Assembly (NCBI GenBank): GCA_003194525.1
Contig: NBIV01000121.1
Span: 124,001-188,000, forward strand
Direction of reading: 5' to 3'
From: Gracilariopsis chorda
Taxonomy: Eukaryota; Rhodophyta; Florideophyceae; Gracilariales; Gracilariaceae
Length of the DNA stretch: 64,000 bases
A program made the position numbers and the translations under genes. Below the pieces are notes generated by a model. The model did no database searches. It was not told where the DNA came from and worked only from the letters and a program-made list of their open reading frames with translations. Below are positions 30,446-43,677 of this stretch, piece by piece. Numbering within the stretch: the first letter of the stretch is position 1; each line of letters starts with the position of its first letter.

Positions 30446-33133
30446 ATGGATAACCAACCCCCCTTTCAGGAAGAACCCCGTACACCAGTGGCTCAACCAT
30501 TGGAAACTCCTCAGGCATCCGCTACTGCCACCGGACCCCCCGGCGACAACGCGAGTGACCGCCGGAGCGCCCGCTCACAGCCACAGGTAAACCTCCTCAC
30601 ACCAGTGGATAACCCAGAGGATATCGCTTGTAACGCCTCTTTGGCTGAGCGACTCCGTGGGAGGCTGGACGAGTACCGCTCGCAGCTCAATACACCACAG
30701 GCAGGACCGCTGAATACCATTGGAGCTGTTACTACCAGTGGAATCGCTGACCTCCTATGGCCGAGGGTTGGCGAGATGCTCGACGCCGGTTTGGAAACCC
30801 TTGTGGATCTCCGGGTGACAGTCGCCCTCGCGGAGCACGCAGACCAGTTGGCTGAACGTGTAGTTGCTAAGGTATTGGAGTCTGACTCCTTTGTGGACTC
30901 CCTCGCCATTGGTATTCTCCGTGAGGTGGAACGCCAAGTAGGCAACACGCCGCCCATCACGGGCGGAACTCATATTAATCCATTAGTATCCGTATGGCAA
31001 TCCCGTTCCGAACCACCGGGAGCAGCTGCTTTGCCAGCCCCTCGCCGGATTCAACCACAGGTAGACCAATCGGGCCCACGCCTAGGGATTAGAAGGGATG
31101 CTCCTCGGCAAGAAGGCCTAATAGACGTGCAACCCGTGAGGTACAACCGGGCCCAGCGCCCCATCGACTCCATTGGTTTTGAGGCTGAAGATGAAGAGCC
31201 ACCATTGGATTCGAGCCGCGCTGACCGTAGGAAGAAGAGACGTACCCACAGGAAGAAGTCGAAGAACCAGAGGAAAAGCCGAGGGGACTCCAGCGGTAGC
31301 GAGTTTGATTCAGACTCGTCGAGTTCCAGTGGCTCAGAGACGGATGAGGCGGCTGTTCTACGCCTCAAACCGTTGGCAACTACCAATGAACTCTTCAAGA
31401 GATTATTGAATTACCGCACGTACCGTTTGGCTGATCGTTCCACTCGGTACACGACCTCGGTGGCAAAGAATGTCACCAAGTGGGCCAAACGGATGCAGCT
31501 AACCATTACGGAGAAGTTCTTGGGCTCCGACCCCATTTCTATCCTAAGGTTTCTGAGTATGTTCCGTACGGCCTGCGACCAGAACGGTATCCACGAGGGT
31601 GCCGCTCTGTATCTTTTTCAGTTTTTCCTCCATGGGCAAGCGCACGACCATGTGGTTTCTAAGATTTCTGGGACTACTTGAAGTGCAACGCCCTCAGGGA
31701 GGGATTCCTGGTACTTGATCGTTTTCCCAATATTATCGGTTGTGTAGTGTGTATGTGAACTACGCCCCACAACGTTGGGTATGGATACGTGGGACATGGT
31801 TTTGGGTCAATTGGCGGTTGGCCACAGTAGTGGATGTTGCCACGAAATGTGGAGTATTTTAGTTGATTTTATTTATTATTTTCACACCCATTTCTGGGAA
31901 GCTAGTACTTAGTGCGACGGCGCACTGCTGTTGCACCAGTAAACCTTCCCCAACAAGGGACCCCAATCTGGGGAATTGGCTCTAGTTGTTACCGCTTGCG
32001 CGCGTGCTCTACTCCTCCTTGGAGGGAAACGCCGTAAACCACGGGACATCTAACCTCCTTCCACATCTAAAGAGGCCCATCCTTGGGAGTATAATTGTTC
32101 CAATCACATTGGTGTCTCGCCCTGTATAGGGAGTCCTGTCCACCGGCATTGCCGTATTTGTTCGTCGCTCTCGCGACTCACCCTCGCCCACTCTTCCTCC
32201 TTTCCCTTCACTCTCCTCCTTTCCCCCTTTCAGGGTAGTACATCCCGCTACCCGCGGCCCTCCTGTGTGCACCCGCTCACACTTCCCCACTCACATGGAA
32301 ACATACCTCTACTGAGGATTACACCCCGCTCACGCGGATACCGATTCTTCGCCTTCACCTCCCTGCGCAACTCGCGACAGGTGTCCCTGGTCTTACAAAC
32401 CGGCTTCGCCGTGACACCTCCGGGAGGGCTCTACCCAACTGGGCTCACCTCGTGAGAGGAAGATCCCGGACGTCTTTCGGTGTTTTTCCCCTTTGGGGCA
32501 TTGCACCACACTACTGACCCAGTGGATGTTACCGACAGGGAGCTCCTAAGGTCTTACCCAGAGGTGGTGCATTACCTATCGGAAACATATGCAACGGACG
32601 ACGTCATTATGGACGCCCATCAGGATGTGATCTCCTTAAGGCAAAGTTCCAATATGGCCAAGAAGGACTTCGCCGATAACCTTTGGAGAAAAGCGTACAG
32701 GTGCGGGAACGTGTTTTCCGAAGGTAGGTTGAAGCAGCATTTCATCGCTGGGTTGCTGCCTGCCATACGGACTCACGTTCGCAATCACCATATGGCTCAT
32801 CAAGATATCTCCTATAGGCAATTGGTGAACTTCGCCGAAGTCTATGGCAAGACCTACAGGACATTCCGCCGGGCAACCGACCACGACACCAGGGGAAGCG
32901 CGACTCCTGTCAGGAAATTCTCTCATGCCAATATGGTCGAGAGCTCCGATAGAAGTACCTCAGGAATACTCGAGGACGAGGGGAACATCCTCGCAGTTTC
33001 CTTTGGTTCAGCTCCTTCAGGTCCGCCGTCTATCCCGTGCACTGGCACTGGCGCGACCACTCCTTCAGGTCAGCCCACGCCGAGGTATTCGCTCACTCAG
33101 CCTCGTAGGGATACTTTTCAGCGCGCTCCTTAG
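30446..33133 (+). mobile_element. gag: Gypsy-3 gag region, interrupted by a solo LTR
   Basis: An ATG at 30446 (MDNQPPFQEEP) opens gag. It has a Pro/Gln-rich start, a basic and serine-rich linker (RRKKRRTHRKKSK, then a Ser/Asp run) and the conserved capsid segment (ISILRFLSMFRTACD, then LWRKAYRCGNVF). The solo LTR 31679-32510 lies within the capsid part. Confidence 0.85.
31679..32510. repeat. Solo LTR inside Gypsy-3 gag
   Basis: 832 bp from TGAAGTGC to TTGCACCACA with a perfect 5-bp target duplication ctact (31674-31678, 32511-32515). The TTGCACCACA end and the general layout resemble the Gypsy-2 LTR, so it comes from a related chromovirus. A solo LTR arises when two LTRs of an element recombine and remove the interior. 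It is the innermost layer of the nest. Confidence 0.85.
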
Positions 33134-33639
33134 GCTTGCTACATATGCTTGTCCAAGGTTACACCTTGTGACTGCATGAAGTTCTTACCTAAGAAAACGC
33201 AGGAGGAACTCCTTGCCTTAAGGAATGAGAACTACCACGCTCGGCGTTCCGAAGGAATGTTCACCCTCAGGCTCCGAGGTACACGTCATCCCCTGGTTCG
33301 TCCAGGTACGTTTCACCAATGGCTACGCCCTCCAGGGCTCCACAGGTCAACGCTCTCTCAATTCCGGAGGATAATGGACGCCCGGAGATGCCAATGGATG
33401 CTCCAGAGGGAGCACCGACCACTGGTATTGAACCTGCCATTGGTGGATAAACTATGTCGGAAAATGCCTAGAGGAGCGGTGCGAGGCGAACCGCCCCTCA
33501 GAGGATTCCCGCCTCACTGCCGAAGGTGATACGGTTCCCCCACAGGAATCTCGTTCTCCTTTGGGAACTCAACCGGAAAGCCCAACGGATGATGCCCTAA
33601 CCTTAACCAATGGTGTGATGAAATGGAAGCCGCTGGGGA

Positions 33640-36600
33640 TACGCCAGTTTGTATCCTGCGGAAGGAGAATTATAAAGTAAGACACACCGTTGGATTGACT
33701 GCCTCTAGGTCTTGGGTCGTCACAAGCGTCCTGGACACTGGGGCCGGTCCAAATTTGGTTCATCCGAAGGTTTGACCGCTTAATTGGGAGGATGCGGTGC
33801 AGGTACGGAAGACTCCTAAGGTTACAGATGCGTCGAAACGACCGATGGACATTAAAGGAATCATTCCCCTTTGCGTACAGTTGGGTGACCTTCAGGTTCG
33901 CACTTGGTTCCTTGTCTGTCCTACATTAGGCACAAAATGTCTCCTAGGGACGTCTTTTATAGACCGCTATGTCAAAGCGATCTATCCCGGCCTCCGGAAG
34001 GTGTCTTTCTACCGCACCCGTCCTGTGGCTATCATCGGTTCCAAATCTGGTCCCGATGCTAGCCCGCGTCGACCTCCACTGGCGCAGAATACCGTATCCA
34101 ATAAGGTTCGGTTATCGAAAGCGATATCGATACCACCGATGACGCAGATTACCGCTCAGGTCACCTGCGAAACCGCTGGTCTCGTGACGCTGCAGAATCA
34201 CCCTCGAACTATAGAACGCCATTTGTGCTTGATGGCCAACGGAATTATGGACTGCAGACCAATGGTGCCCTTCCTGGTTCAGATAAGTAACTTTTGGGAC
34301 CGCCCGGTACGTGTACCTAAAGGTACAATAATTGAGATAGCGCTCCCAGCTCCAATGGCAATCATGGAAACATCATGGGATGAACTCACCCCTACCTCCG
34401 ACGAGGACGTCGAAAGTTGGGAGGGAGAGGTAAACCTTGGGAAGGAATTCGAATCCTATCGTCCTCAGGTTATAGAACTCCTCCGGGAATTCAAATCCAT
34501 GTGGTCTGGCCAATTGGGCGAGATTCGTGCCACGAAGCACCGCATTGACCTTAAGGATGACGCCAAACCGGTTTTCCAACACCCGTATAAGACAGGCCTT
34601 AAGGAACGCGAAATCGTGGCGGAGCAGATGGCAAAGAAGCGTAAAGCTAACTTCATCGAGCCAGCTCCGCCTCACGAATCCCAATGGGCAAGTCTCTTCG
34701 TCCTTGCGGCGAAGAAGGATGGCTCCGTCAGGTTCTGCATTGACTACCGAAGGTTAAACGCAATGACCAAACGGGACAGTTACTCGATACCTAGAATGGG
34801 TGACTGCCTCGATTCCTTAGGTGAAGCAGTGGTATTCACAACGCTGGATGCCAATCGGGGCTATTGTCAGATACCATTGGATGACGACGCAAAGCCCGTG
34901 ACCACGTTCACAACCCACGAGGGATTGTTCCGTTTAACACGGATGCCCTTTGGTATAATGAACGCACCCGCAACCTCGAATGGGCAATGGATATAATCCT
35001 GTCTAGGGTGAAGTGCAAGTTTGCGCTGGTTTACTTGGATGACGTGATCATCTTTTCAACAACCATACGGGAGCATTTCACCCACGTGAGGACTGTCCTA
35101 AGGATTCTCCGTGAGGCTGGAATAACATTGACGCTGCCTAAATGCTTCTTTTTCCAAGCCTCTGTGGATTATCTTGGCCATGTGGTTCATCCGGGTAAAC
35201 TCGAGGTAGCCAAGCGGACAACAGATGCCATCGGCCAGGCGAAACCCCCGAGGACTCACACTGAACTGTGCTCCTTCCTCGGGCTTTGTAATGTCTACCG
35301 TCGTTTTGTTGAGGGCTTCTCAAAGATTTCAGCGCCCCTCAACGAGATGCTCAAGAAGGGCACGCCATCGGAAATTGATTGCCCAACGGAAGAACAGTAC
35401 AAGTCCTTTGATACCTTAAAGGATAAGCTACTGAACCCTCCGATATCGGCATTGCCCAAGCCTGGTAAACCGTACCTGCTGGATACGGACGCATTCGATG
35501 GACAGGTTGGATGTGCTCTCCTTCAGGAACAAGAATCACCAAAGCATTATCTACCCATAGCATACTGGAGTAGGACCCTTAACAGTGCCGAAAGGAACTA
35601 CAGTACTACCGAAAAGGAATGCCTTGCTATCGTATGGGCAGTTCTAACCTTAAGGCCTTACCTTGAGGGAGTTCGGTTTACCATTAGGACCGACAACCAC
35701 TCGCTCCGCTGGTTGCTGAATTTGACTGATGCATCCAATAGGCTCGCGAGATGGAGATTGCGGCTCTCCGAATTCGAATACGAAGTTACCTACAGGCCAG
35801 GGGTCAAAAACAAGGCGGCTGATGCGCTCAGCCGCATACTTACCGATGGAACAGACGAAACCCCTTTGGACGACGATATACCAAATCCGAACCTCGAGGG
35901 ATACCAGACAGACCCAGAGGATGACGTACTGCTGGCCCAAGTGTTATGCTCCGATGGTGACGATGACGTTGATCCGGAGGAGGTATACGTAATTGACTGG
36001 CCGCAGGAGCCATTGGAGGAAGAAGTGGCCCTTGAGGTTAATGCTGTTGTGCCAGAGGAGAAGAAACTACTCCCTATCACCCTACAGGATCTCCTACAGG
36101 CGCAGAAGGATGATGAGGTTTGCCAAGGGAAAGCGCAGCTTGTTGGAACCAGAGGATGTCTTTGTGACTTTGACCCATTCGAATTACTATGCAGAAGGTC
36201 TCCTTTGGATGGTTCTATCCAGAAGGTCATTCCTAAGTCCCTACAAGCGCGGTTCCTTTCCCTCGCTCACTACCCTCAGTTTGCAGGACACCCTGGAGGC
36301 ACACGCATGTATCAAACCCTTAGGAAGCACTTCTACTGGCCCTTCATGGCAAATGACCTTTGGAAAACCTCAAGGACGTGCACTTCTTGTGCGAAGATCC
36401 GTGGGACACGAGCTCGCCATCAGGCTAAGCTCAAGCTCTTTCCAGCGGCTGCACCACTGGAGTTCATCGCAATGGACATACTCGGCCCACTGCCGAAGTC
36501 CACCCACGGGAACCAATTCATCTTGGTTATTACCGATAGGTGTACCAAGACCACATGGGCTATTACCTTGAGGACGAATACCGCTACGGGTGTCGCTATG

Positions 36601-38090
36601 GCGTTTCTTACCCACTGGGTCATCCTTATGGTTTGCCGCTTTATCTCCTGACGGATAATGGCACACAGTTCGTGTCGAAGTTCTTCTCGCACGTCTGTGC
36701 TACCTTAGGTATCAAGCACGTCACCACGACGGCATACCACCCACAAACCAATGGACAAACCAAGCGGTTCAACAAAACGCTTGCGAACCATTTAGTACAC
36801 TACACTGCTGAGCACAAATTGGATTGGGACGACTACGTAGAACCATTGGTTTATGCCTACAACACACAGGTGCATAATTCCACTGGCACTACACCGTTCG
36901 ATCTCACCCTGACCCGGCAGCCGCTACCATTGGGAGTGGATGTGAAAATCTCTTGGTTCCCTCAGGATACCACCGAAGGAATGACACCTACGCAGGCTAA
37001 GAGATATGCTCGCCGGCGGATCTATTCTATCCTACAGGCAGCGAGAACTACGCTTTCGCGATCGCAGTTAAGGTACAAAGCAAACTTTGACAAAACTGTT
37101 AAGTTCACACCTACCTTCAAGGCAGGTGAACTAATATACCTGGACCACGCGCCTACGGACAAGAATAATCTTCTGGGGGAAATTGAAATCGCCTCTGGAA
37201 AGCTCTTGCCTAAATCCATTGGCCCTTTCAAGGTGTTACGAGCATCTAGCCATACGGGTACGATCGAGCGCGATGGCCTTGAGGATACCGTCACCGTCGA
37301 TCGTGTTTCACACGCTCCACTGGCTAGTGCTGCTCCATTACAACCATCGGCACCGCCTCCGGATGACGCTCCTATCCCCGATGGATCCACACCAAAGGCT
37401 GGGAAAACTCGCTCCAGCGGTCTACCAAACGTTTCCTCCAGTGTTGTGACTCCTAAAGAAGTCTCTGTTGACCCCACGGTCGGTCCTGCCAGCGATTATC
37501 CTCCATTGGCAGAAATGGATCTACCTGAGGAATCTTTTCTTTCACTGGAAAGCGCCGACTCCGTTGGTGAGGGAGATCTCCCATTAGGTTTTGCTCCAAT
37601 GGATGATATGGACCTTCCAAAAGAAGCCTACGAGCCGTTGGATCAGGGCGACAAAGCGACTGCTTCGCCGCGCGATGCGCTTCCTGATGGTTCGCTGCGC
37701 CCGGCACATCGTCCTAGACTCCTGCCCACCTTAGGAACACTACCCCCGGAAAATTTTGGCATAGCCTCCGGCGTAGGGAGCGATTTATCCAATGGAACTG
37801 AGCCCCCAGGGCGTGGTAGTAGGTCTACAAGCTCGCGCCTAAAGAGCTTGGGTCCGATGGACACCATGGAGTTACCAGAGGACGTATTACCAACGGAATA
37901 TGTCGTCGAGGATATCCTCGCGGCAGGGGTTGACGAACACGGCAACCCCATCAAAAAAATTCCGCTGGTATGGATATGCTCCGGAGTGCGACTCGTGGGA
38001 GCCGCGCCAGCACATCCCGGCGAACTTTATCCGACGGTTCTGGCGAAAACAAGGGCGCACGGAGCACGCCTTTTCGGAAGGGGCGTATGA
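33640..38090 (+). mobile_element. pol: Gypsy-3 pol region with fused chromodomain
   Basis: Plus-strand frames carry protease (SVLDTGAGPNLV), reverse transcriptase (FCIDYRRLNAM, VYLDDVIIFS), RNase H (IRTDNHSLRWLL), integrase zinc finger (PQFAGHPGG, RTCTSCAKI) and core (AMDILGPLP, LLTDNGTQF), a long acidic and proline-rich tail, and near the end a chromodomain (EYVVEDIL; FRWYGYAPECDSWEPRQH). Here the chromodomain follows integrase directly, unlike Gypsy-1/2. Broken. Confidence 0.88.
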
Positions 38091-38867
38091 CGCGTAGCAT
38101 GCGTGCGCACGTGCACACAACTACACGCACATGCTCTACCCACGTGGAATACGCCAACAGATCATTTGATTACAAAAGGCTCAGTTTATTTCGAATCTTT
38201 ACTGACTAACCGCTGACTAATCGTCTAACCACTGGCTTACTTACAGCGCACGCGGCGCTTGCAACGGCGCGCGGCGCTCGAAAAATCCACTGGTAATAGC
38301 CTCAATTTTTTGAGATGGCTTGCAACAGGGGTTTCGCGCCGAAAACAGAGAATCGGCCGTTCTCGGAAACGAGGCGGCGCACAGGAAAGCCGACACCGGA
38401 TTTGGAATCTCCTCCAATGGCCCTTTTCAACCCCGTTCAGGCGATTTCGCCGCTGAAGCGCGAGCCTGGCGCGGGCCAACGTTTGGCACGCCCAAACAAT
38501 TGGTCAATTACTTTATTTGATCAACCACGGGCCCACACGCGCATGCTCGAACACCGCTGGTATGGCTTGCAGACCGGTGGCTTTATTTGATTATCTATTT
38601 CCGACGGACTTGTGACCCCCAGGGAGCCTAAGTCGGATGCCCGAGGTACACGAAACCGTTGGAAGATCACGCCTGATTTCAGGCTCCCATTGGCTCCTGA
38701 AACGGCACGGCGGCCCACTACGCCACCAAGGATAACCAATGGAATGCACGCGCAAGCTCAACCGTCACCGCTGGTCTCCATAGCGCCAATGGCGCGAGAT
38801 AACTCACAAACGCATGTCGTTTACCTCAAGGATTTCTCCCCTAACGGGAGCTACAATTACGGCCGCA

Positions 38868-41159
38868 TTAGAAGGGCAGCGCGCCAGAGGAAGAAGGCGC
38901 TGGCGGCGCACCACTGGCAGACCCCGCACCGCCACCGGAAGCAGAAGCGCCGGAAGTACCACCCTTAGACGGGCGGTTGCGCTTACGACGCTTAAACTGG
39001 CTACCAACCGCTAGGGGCGGAACCGACTCGGGAAGCGTGTCCGGATCATGCCAACCTTCGGAATCCGTTAGGTGGACCAGATTGAGCCCAAACCGCTGGT
39101 CCAAATTCTCAGTCACCCGTTGGGAGAGCGACGCCATGTTTTCCTGGAGGAGATTAGCGAGGTTGGAACGCAGCTCTTGCGTCTACGCCTATAGCACTTC
39201 TAGCCTGATCGAACGGCGCAGCTATGACCTGGCGGTCATGAGAATGTCTCCCAGGTGCCAATTGCCCGTGTAACCATTGGCGATCATTTCAGCTGACAGG
39301 CTCTCTAATGCAGCATACGTCGCCATACCAAGCATGCGAGCGATCGCTGGGGGATCCCCCGTTGGCGCGACTACTGCCGTAACGAACGGCTCCGTAACCA
39401 CTGGAGCAGAATGTGGAACGCCACTCGGGATGGGATCCACAGGTTCGCCCCCAACGAGGTCCTCCACGCCGCTGGGGATTGCGGGGAGAGCCGAAGGGAT
39501 GTCATCAGGAGCCAGAAAACCAGCGGAGAACCCTCAAGCCTTTGGATAGTAATTCGCCACGTCCTTATGGGGGATTACATCCGGAACGGCTCGCAATGGG
39601 AACGCAGGGTAACTCTTACCGTCGTCCAGGCCTGAAGGATGGTGCGGGATTGCCTGAAAGTTATCCGTTTCATAATCGTACTAAAGGTAGCCCGGCGAGT
39701 TCGCCCAATCCACTCGGAGAACATAATGTAATAGGTTCTCAACATGCTCCGCGCCATAGGCGGTGTCCCTCACCAGGTTCTGGATCCCTAGTCCCCGAAG
39801 GTACACAATGATCATCCTTGGGAGACGAACCAAACGACCAACAGGACTCGGGCAAGCGTTATCGTGGCTCCAGTTACGGTAATCATTAGTACGAACGTTG
39901 CATCGCACGCCGAACCTGCAGGTATCGAGAAAGGCCATCAGGACGAAGACCGCCCACTCCACCGTGAGCACCTGCCAGGTTAGCCAGTTGCGTCTACCCG
40001 TAGGATCATTAACCATCTGCCTCGAGTGGTATGCTGCCAATGGAGGAGTCCGCACTGCCAAAAGGTTCGAAACGCGCCAGAAATCCTGCCAGTCTATATC
40101 CTGGAAGAACGGCATCCTAAGGTACAGACCGCTCCTTTCGCCAGCTTCCATGTCATTAACCTCCACTTGGTGCCAGCAGAAAAGATACCCGAGATTGGTT
40201 CGCATACGACCTTCAAGGTCCGTGAACTCGTTCCAATAGGTACGGTCCTTCACCCAGTACATTTAGTCGTACGGGGGAGGGAACGACATCAATCCCAAGA
40301 GGTTTTGTCCTGAAGGCGGAAAATGTACCGATAGATCGGCGAAGTTGTCCTACAGTTCGTGCAGTAAGAGGTTGGACCGCCGCTGGGAATCGTCTTCCTT
40401 CAAGGTACGCAAGTACGGCATATCCGGCGTCAGCTCCCTGACATATTCCGGTACGGTTTTCCCACCCACAGAACAATGCAACCACCGTTGGTACCATGCC
40501 ACCTGACGAGCCCTCTTCGGGCCCCTCTGGGTCTCAGGGACTGCGGCGAACCGGCGTGCGTCAAAATACGTCCCCTGGCAGCTGAGGTACGTGCTCACGG
40601 GAAACGGCATCCCCGCGTAGTGGTGCACACCGCGCTGACGACCAAAGGTGTGATCATACCGATCCCCGGGACGGGGCACGCCTCCCCCGTATTTGGAATT
40701 AGCGATTGAGGGCCCACACTCGCTAGGAAGCAATGGAGATGGGGGCGATGACAAACGAGGAACCGGCGGTAGGCGAATGTAGAGGCCCTTGCCAGTACCA
40801 TCGGACAACCGACTACCGTCGGACATCTTAAGTACCGGTGGAAACGCAACAGGATGGCACGATTGAGACGAGCGAGCGAACGTGACCAATGGCACGACAA
40901 CGGGGAGCCCGCCTAAGGAACGGCACCATCCGCAACGACTCCCGTGGGTAATAGCCCCACCGGGCAACTTTTCCAATGGTGTCTCCTTAAGGCATCGTAC
41001 GCGCATTCCAATGGTCAGGATATTCCCGCGAAGGTCACAGGAGCCCCGTGCGCTTCTATGGGAAGGTTTCATCCATGAAGCCCGCCGCGTCACCCGCGCA
41101 CGCGTTGAATCAACCGCCACTGAGGGGGCTTCGTCCATTACGCACTCAAGCGAAGCCAA
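38868..41159 (-). mobile_element. Antisense coding region of Gypsy-3, related to the Gypsy-2 antisense frame
   Basis: Between pol and the 3' LTR the minus strand carries coding-like sequence in pieces. The clearest stretch (40262-39681) aligns with the centre of the Gypsy-2 antisense protein: PPLAAYHSR with PPCLSYIGSR, TVEWAVFVLMAFL with LAEWAARVAAFLL, PVGRLVRLPRM with LRQVIRRLDLY, and a V-W ending. Identity is low but order and spacing agree. Broken. Confidence 0.5.
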
Positions 41160-41258
41160 AGGAATGCAGCTACCAAGAGGTGATCGCGCGCGAGCTTATA
41201 CTACGTGATCCGTTCGGTTGGACTTCCCCGAGGACGGCAAAGTCTGGGTGGGGAGGTA

Positions 41259-41734
41259 TGTAGTATAATGGGTGCAATGTGGCACCCTGACTTTGAAAAT
41301 GACCCCTACGGGCTGGTTGGGTTGTTGGCACGACTGTGCAGGTCGTACACGTGGGCCTTGGCAAGCCCCAGTGGTTATTTAATTTTTAACTATTAGTTTT
41401 AGAACCATAGGTAGTATAGGTAGTACACGTGGTGCACTGCGTTATAGTGCACTGCACCTGAGGTAGAGGCGCCTCGCAGCAGATAATTATGCTGCTTGAG
41501 CTGCCCCTCCCTCCTGGGGTAAAGTCAGAGACCCTCTTGAGTCTACTAGCCCTCCTTTGGTTAGTTTCACTCTAATTCGTTCAGGCTTATAAGTCGCTAT
41601 TACGCTGCACGCCACCTCCTGTAGGCACGGCAGTTAATATCGCCCGAGTGCGCCTTTCGTACCAGTGGTCTTGCCATTGCCACAATTTCCTTTGGATTCC
41701 TCCGGGGGTAGCGCTCCGTGCTCGCTATCTTACA
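41259..41734 (+). repeat. Gypsy-3 3' LTR
   Basis: 476 bp, the pair of 29837-30312, followed by gtggt. Confidence 0.9.
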
Positions 41735-41739
41735 GTGGT

Positions 41740-43535
41740 GCAATGTCCTTCCAACTCGGACGGGTGTGACTTGTATCGTTCTTCGCATAAACGATTGAAC
41801 CTGCCAGAACTCGAACGTTTCCATAACACGCGGGGTCTCCATCCACGGTTGGACTCGATGTTAAAGGGAGATCCTTAGTTTCCAACGAGCCTGGGCCACT
41901 TACTGCAAAATGGATGTTATCAGTATCACCGATTGGGGTTCTATCACGCAATAGCGATAAAAATGATGATCCCTCAACGTGAAGAGCTCTCGACAGATGC
42001 TGAGCACGATGGGTATCTCTCTCAGCTTGCGCATATTGAACCAATTCAAGGCAGGTAGCTTTCCGTTTCTCTTCGCGATGGTAGGCAACCAGGGCTCTGG
42101 TAGAAGCTTCCAGACCATCAACAAACATGGTGCAGCGTTCCTCTCAAAATACATGTTACCACAACGGTGGAACGCCTTATTCAAGCGTGATGAATAAACT
42201 GTTTCGGTTTCTCCAGGCTTTTGCCTTGTATCGGGCAGAGCGATTATCGCTTCTTGTATCGCATTACCAGTTTCGTAAGACCTAGGTAGGTACTAAACCG
42301 CTTCCGGCCAACAGGCTACCCCACCCCCCGAGGCACGGGAAGATCCACGTACGGATGTAAACTGATCTTCAGCCATACCGGCTGGAAAGTACGATAGAGC
42401 AACATACGCTTGTGCTTCACTCATTTCGAGTATATGAACCTCCTGAACGAACTTCGCGAGGTAGTCAAGAACCATGAGGAGGTCTTCACCACAGAACCGC
42501 TTCTGTAAGGAGATACTCATTATTTTGATGTTGTCCTTAACTTTTCCAGTTTCCCGTGATGATCGATCATTTGATGAATCGTTCAGCCGATAAAGTCGAT
42601 ACGATAACAGATTCCTGTAAAAAGGATTCGTAGGTTTTAAGCCTTTGCGTCCCAGATGGCACCGCCCTTTCTCGCGAGAGAGTGAATAACTCCTTGAGTA
42701 AGGTATGTAACATTTGAGCATGACGCTCGAGATCGTCCACGATCAAAATCGTAAACCGATGAATCCGACGAGGAACCACTCGAACGGCTATCAGAACCAG
42801 AACCTGACGAAGCCGAATGGCTGTGAACTTCCTTCTTGGACTTACCATGACTTCGTTTAACCGAACGGTGAATCGAACCAACCGAGGCATTCTCGTCGGG
42901 AATACGTGCGTCCACGGCTTCATCCATACGGATTGTTTCCTCGGGAATATCCAAACGAGAGTGGATTCGAGTTACTGTTTCACGAACATCTTCGTTAAGT
43001 ACCTGATAAACTTCCATAAATGATTCGGTTGTACCAAGATGTTCCAAAATGGAATTCACGCCCTGTCTCAATCGACGTAAATCGGAAGAGACATCCCGAA
43101 TTTGTGCGTCTTCACCCTTACAACGTAGTTTTGTAATATTCTGCAAGAGTTCCACATGTATCGCAGCAGCAATGTCCATACGGGACTCAAGTCGAGATAA
43201 CTCCGTTGCAACGTTGCGATCCGGAACAACCGCAGACGGTGTCTCAACCACAGGTTGGTTAACCACAGCGACTTCTCGCGTACCAGAAGCAACAAAGGGT
43301 GCTCTGCGAACATCCGGAACGACTTCATCAGTAGGTGAATTCTCGACGGTGGAACAACGCGGAGGCGGTGCAGCATGTGGAGCAGCGCCTGAACAACCTG
43401 CGCGAGAACCCTTCGAGGGTGGTGGAATTTCACGACTACCCAACCAATTCACTCAGGATACGGAAGAGCTCGATTACGAGATATTCGCAGAGCGCAACAG
43501 ACAAACAAATAAAACAAAGCCAACCTAAACCAAGG
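41740..43535 (-). mobile_element. gag: Gypsy-1 gag region, right of the Gypsy-3 insertion
   Basis: Minus-strand frames match Gypsy-2 gag in order: an N-terminal coiled region (LRQGVNSILEHLGT against LRADVNSILECLGT), the serine-rich patch, LKPTNPFYRNLLSYRLYRL, and the capsid (VLDYLAKFVQEVHILEMSEAQAY). Broken. Confidence 0.85.
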
Positions 43536-43677
43536 TCACTCGACAACGATACGAAGATCTAACTCATAACCAGTTCTTCACTTTCCACTTGAGTCGTACT
43601 CCAAGGGAACAAACCAGAAATGGTATCAGTTTGAAAGAAACAATCCAACTTAAACCGTTGTAGGTCATGAGACCACT

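Larger units (their letters stand above)
29837..41734 (+). mobile_element. Gypsy-3: Ty3/gypsy chromovirus inside Gypsy-1 gag (broken)
   Basis: Two 476-bp LTRs (29837-30312, 41259-41734) that differ at roughly 20 positions (about 4%), and a perfect target duplication gtggt (29832-29836, 41735-41739). A purine-rich tract (gggtggggagg) precedes the 3' LTR. Order: gag, protease, reverse transcriptase, RNase H, integrase fused to a chromodomain, then an antisense coding region. A solo LTR sits inside gag. It is a sister lineage of Gypsy-1/2 rather than the same family. Broken, with several disruptive changes in the sense genes and more in the antisense region. Confidence 0.92.
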
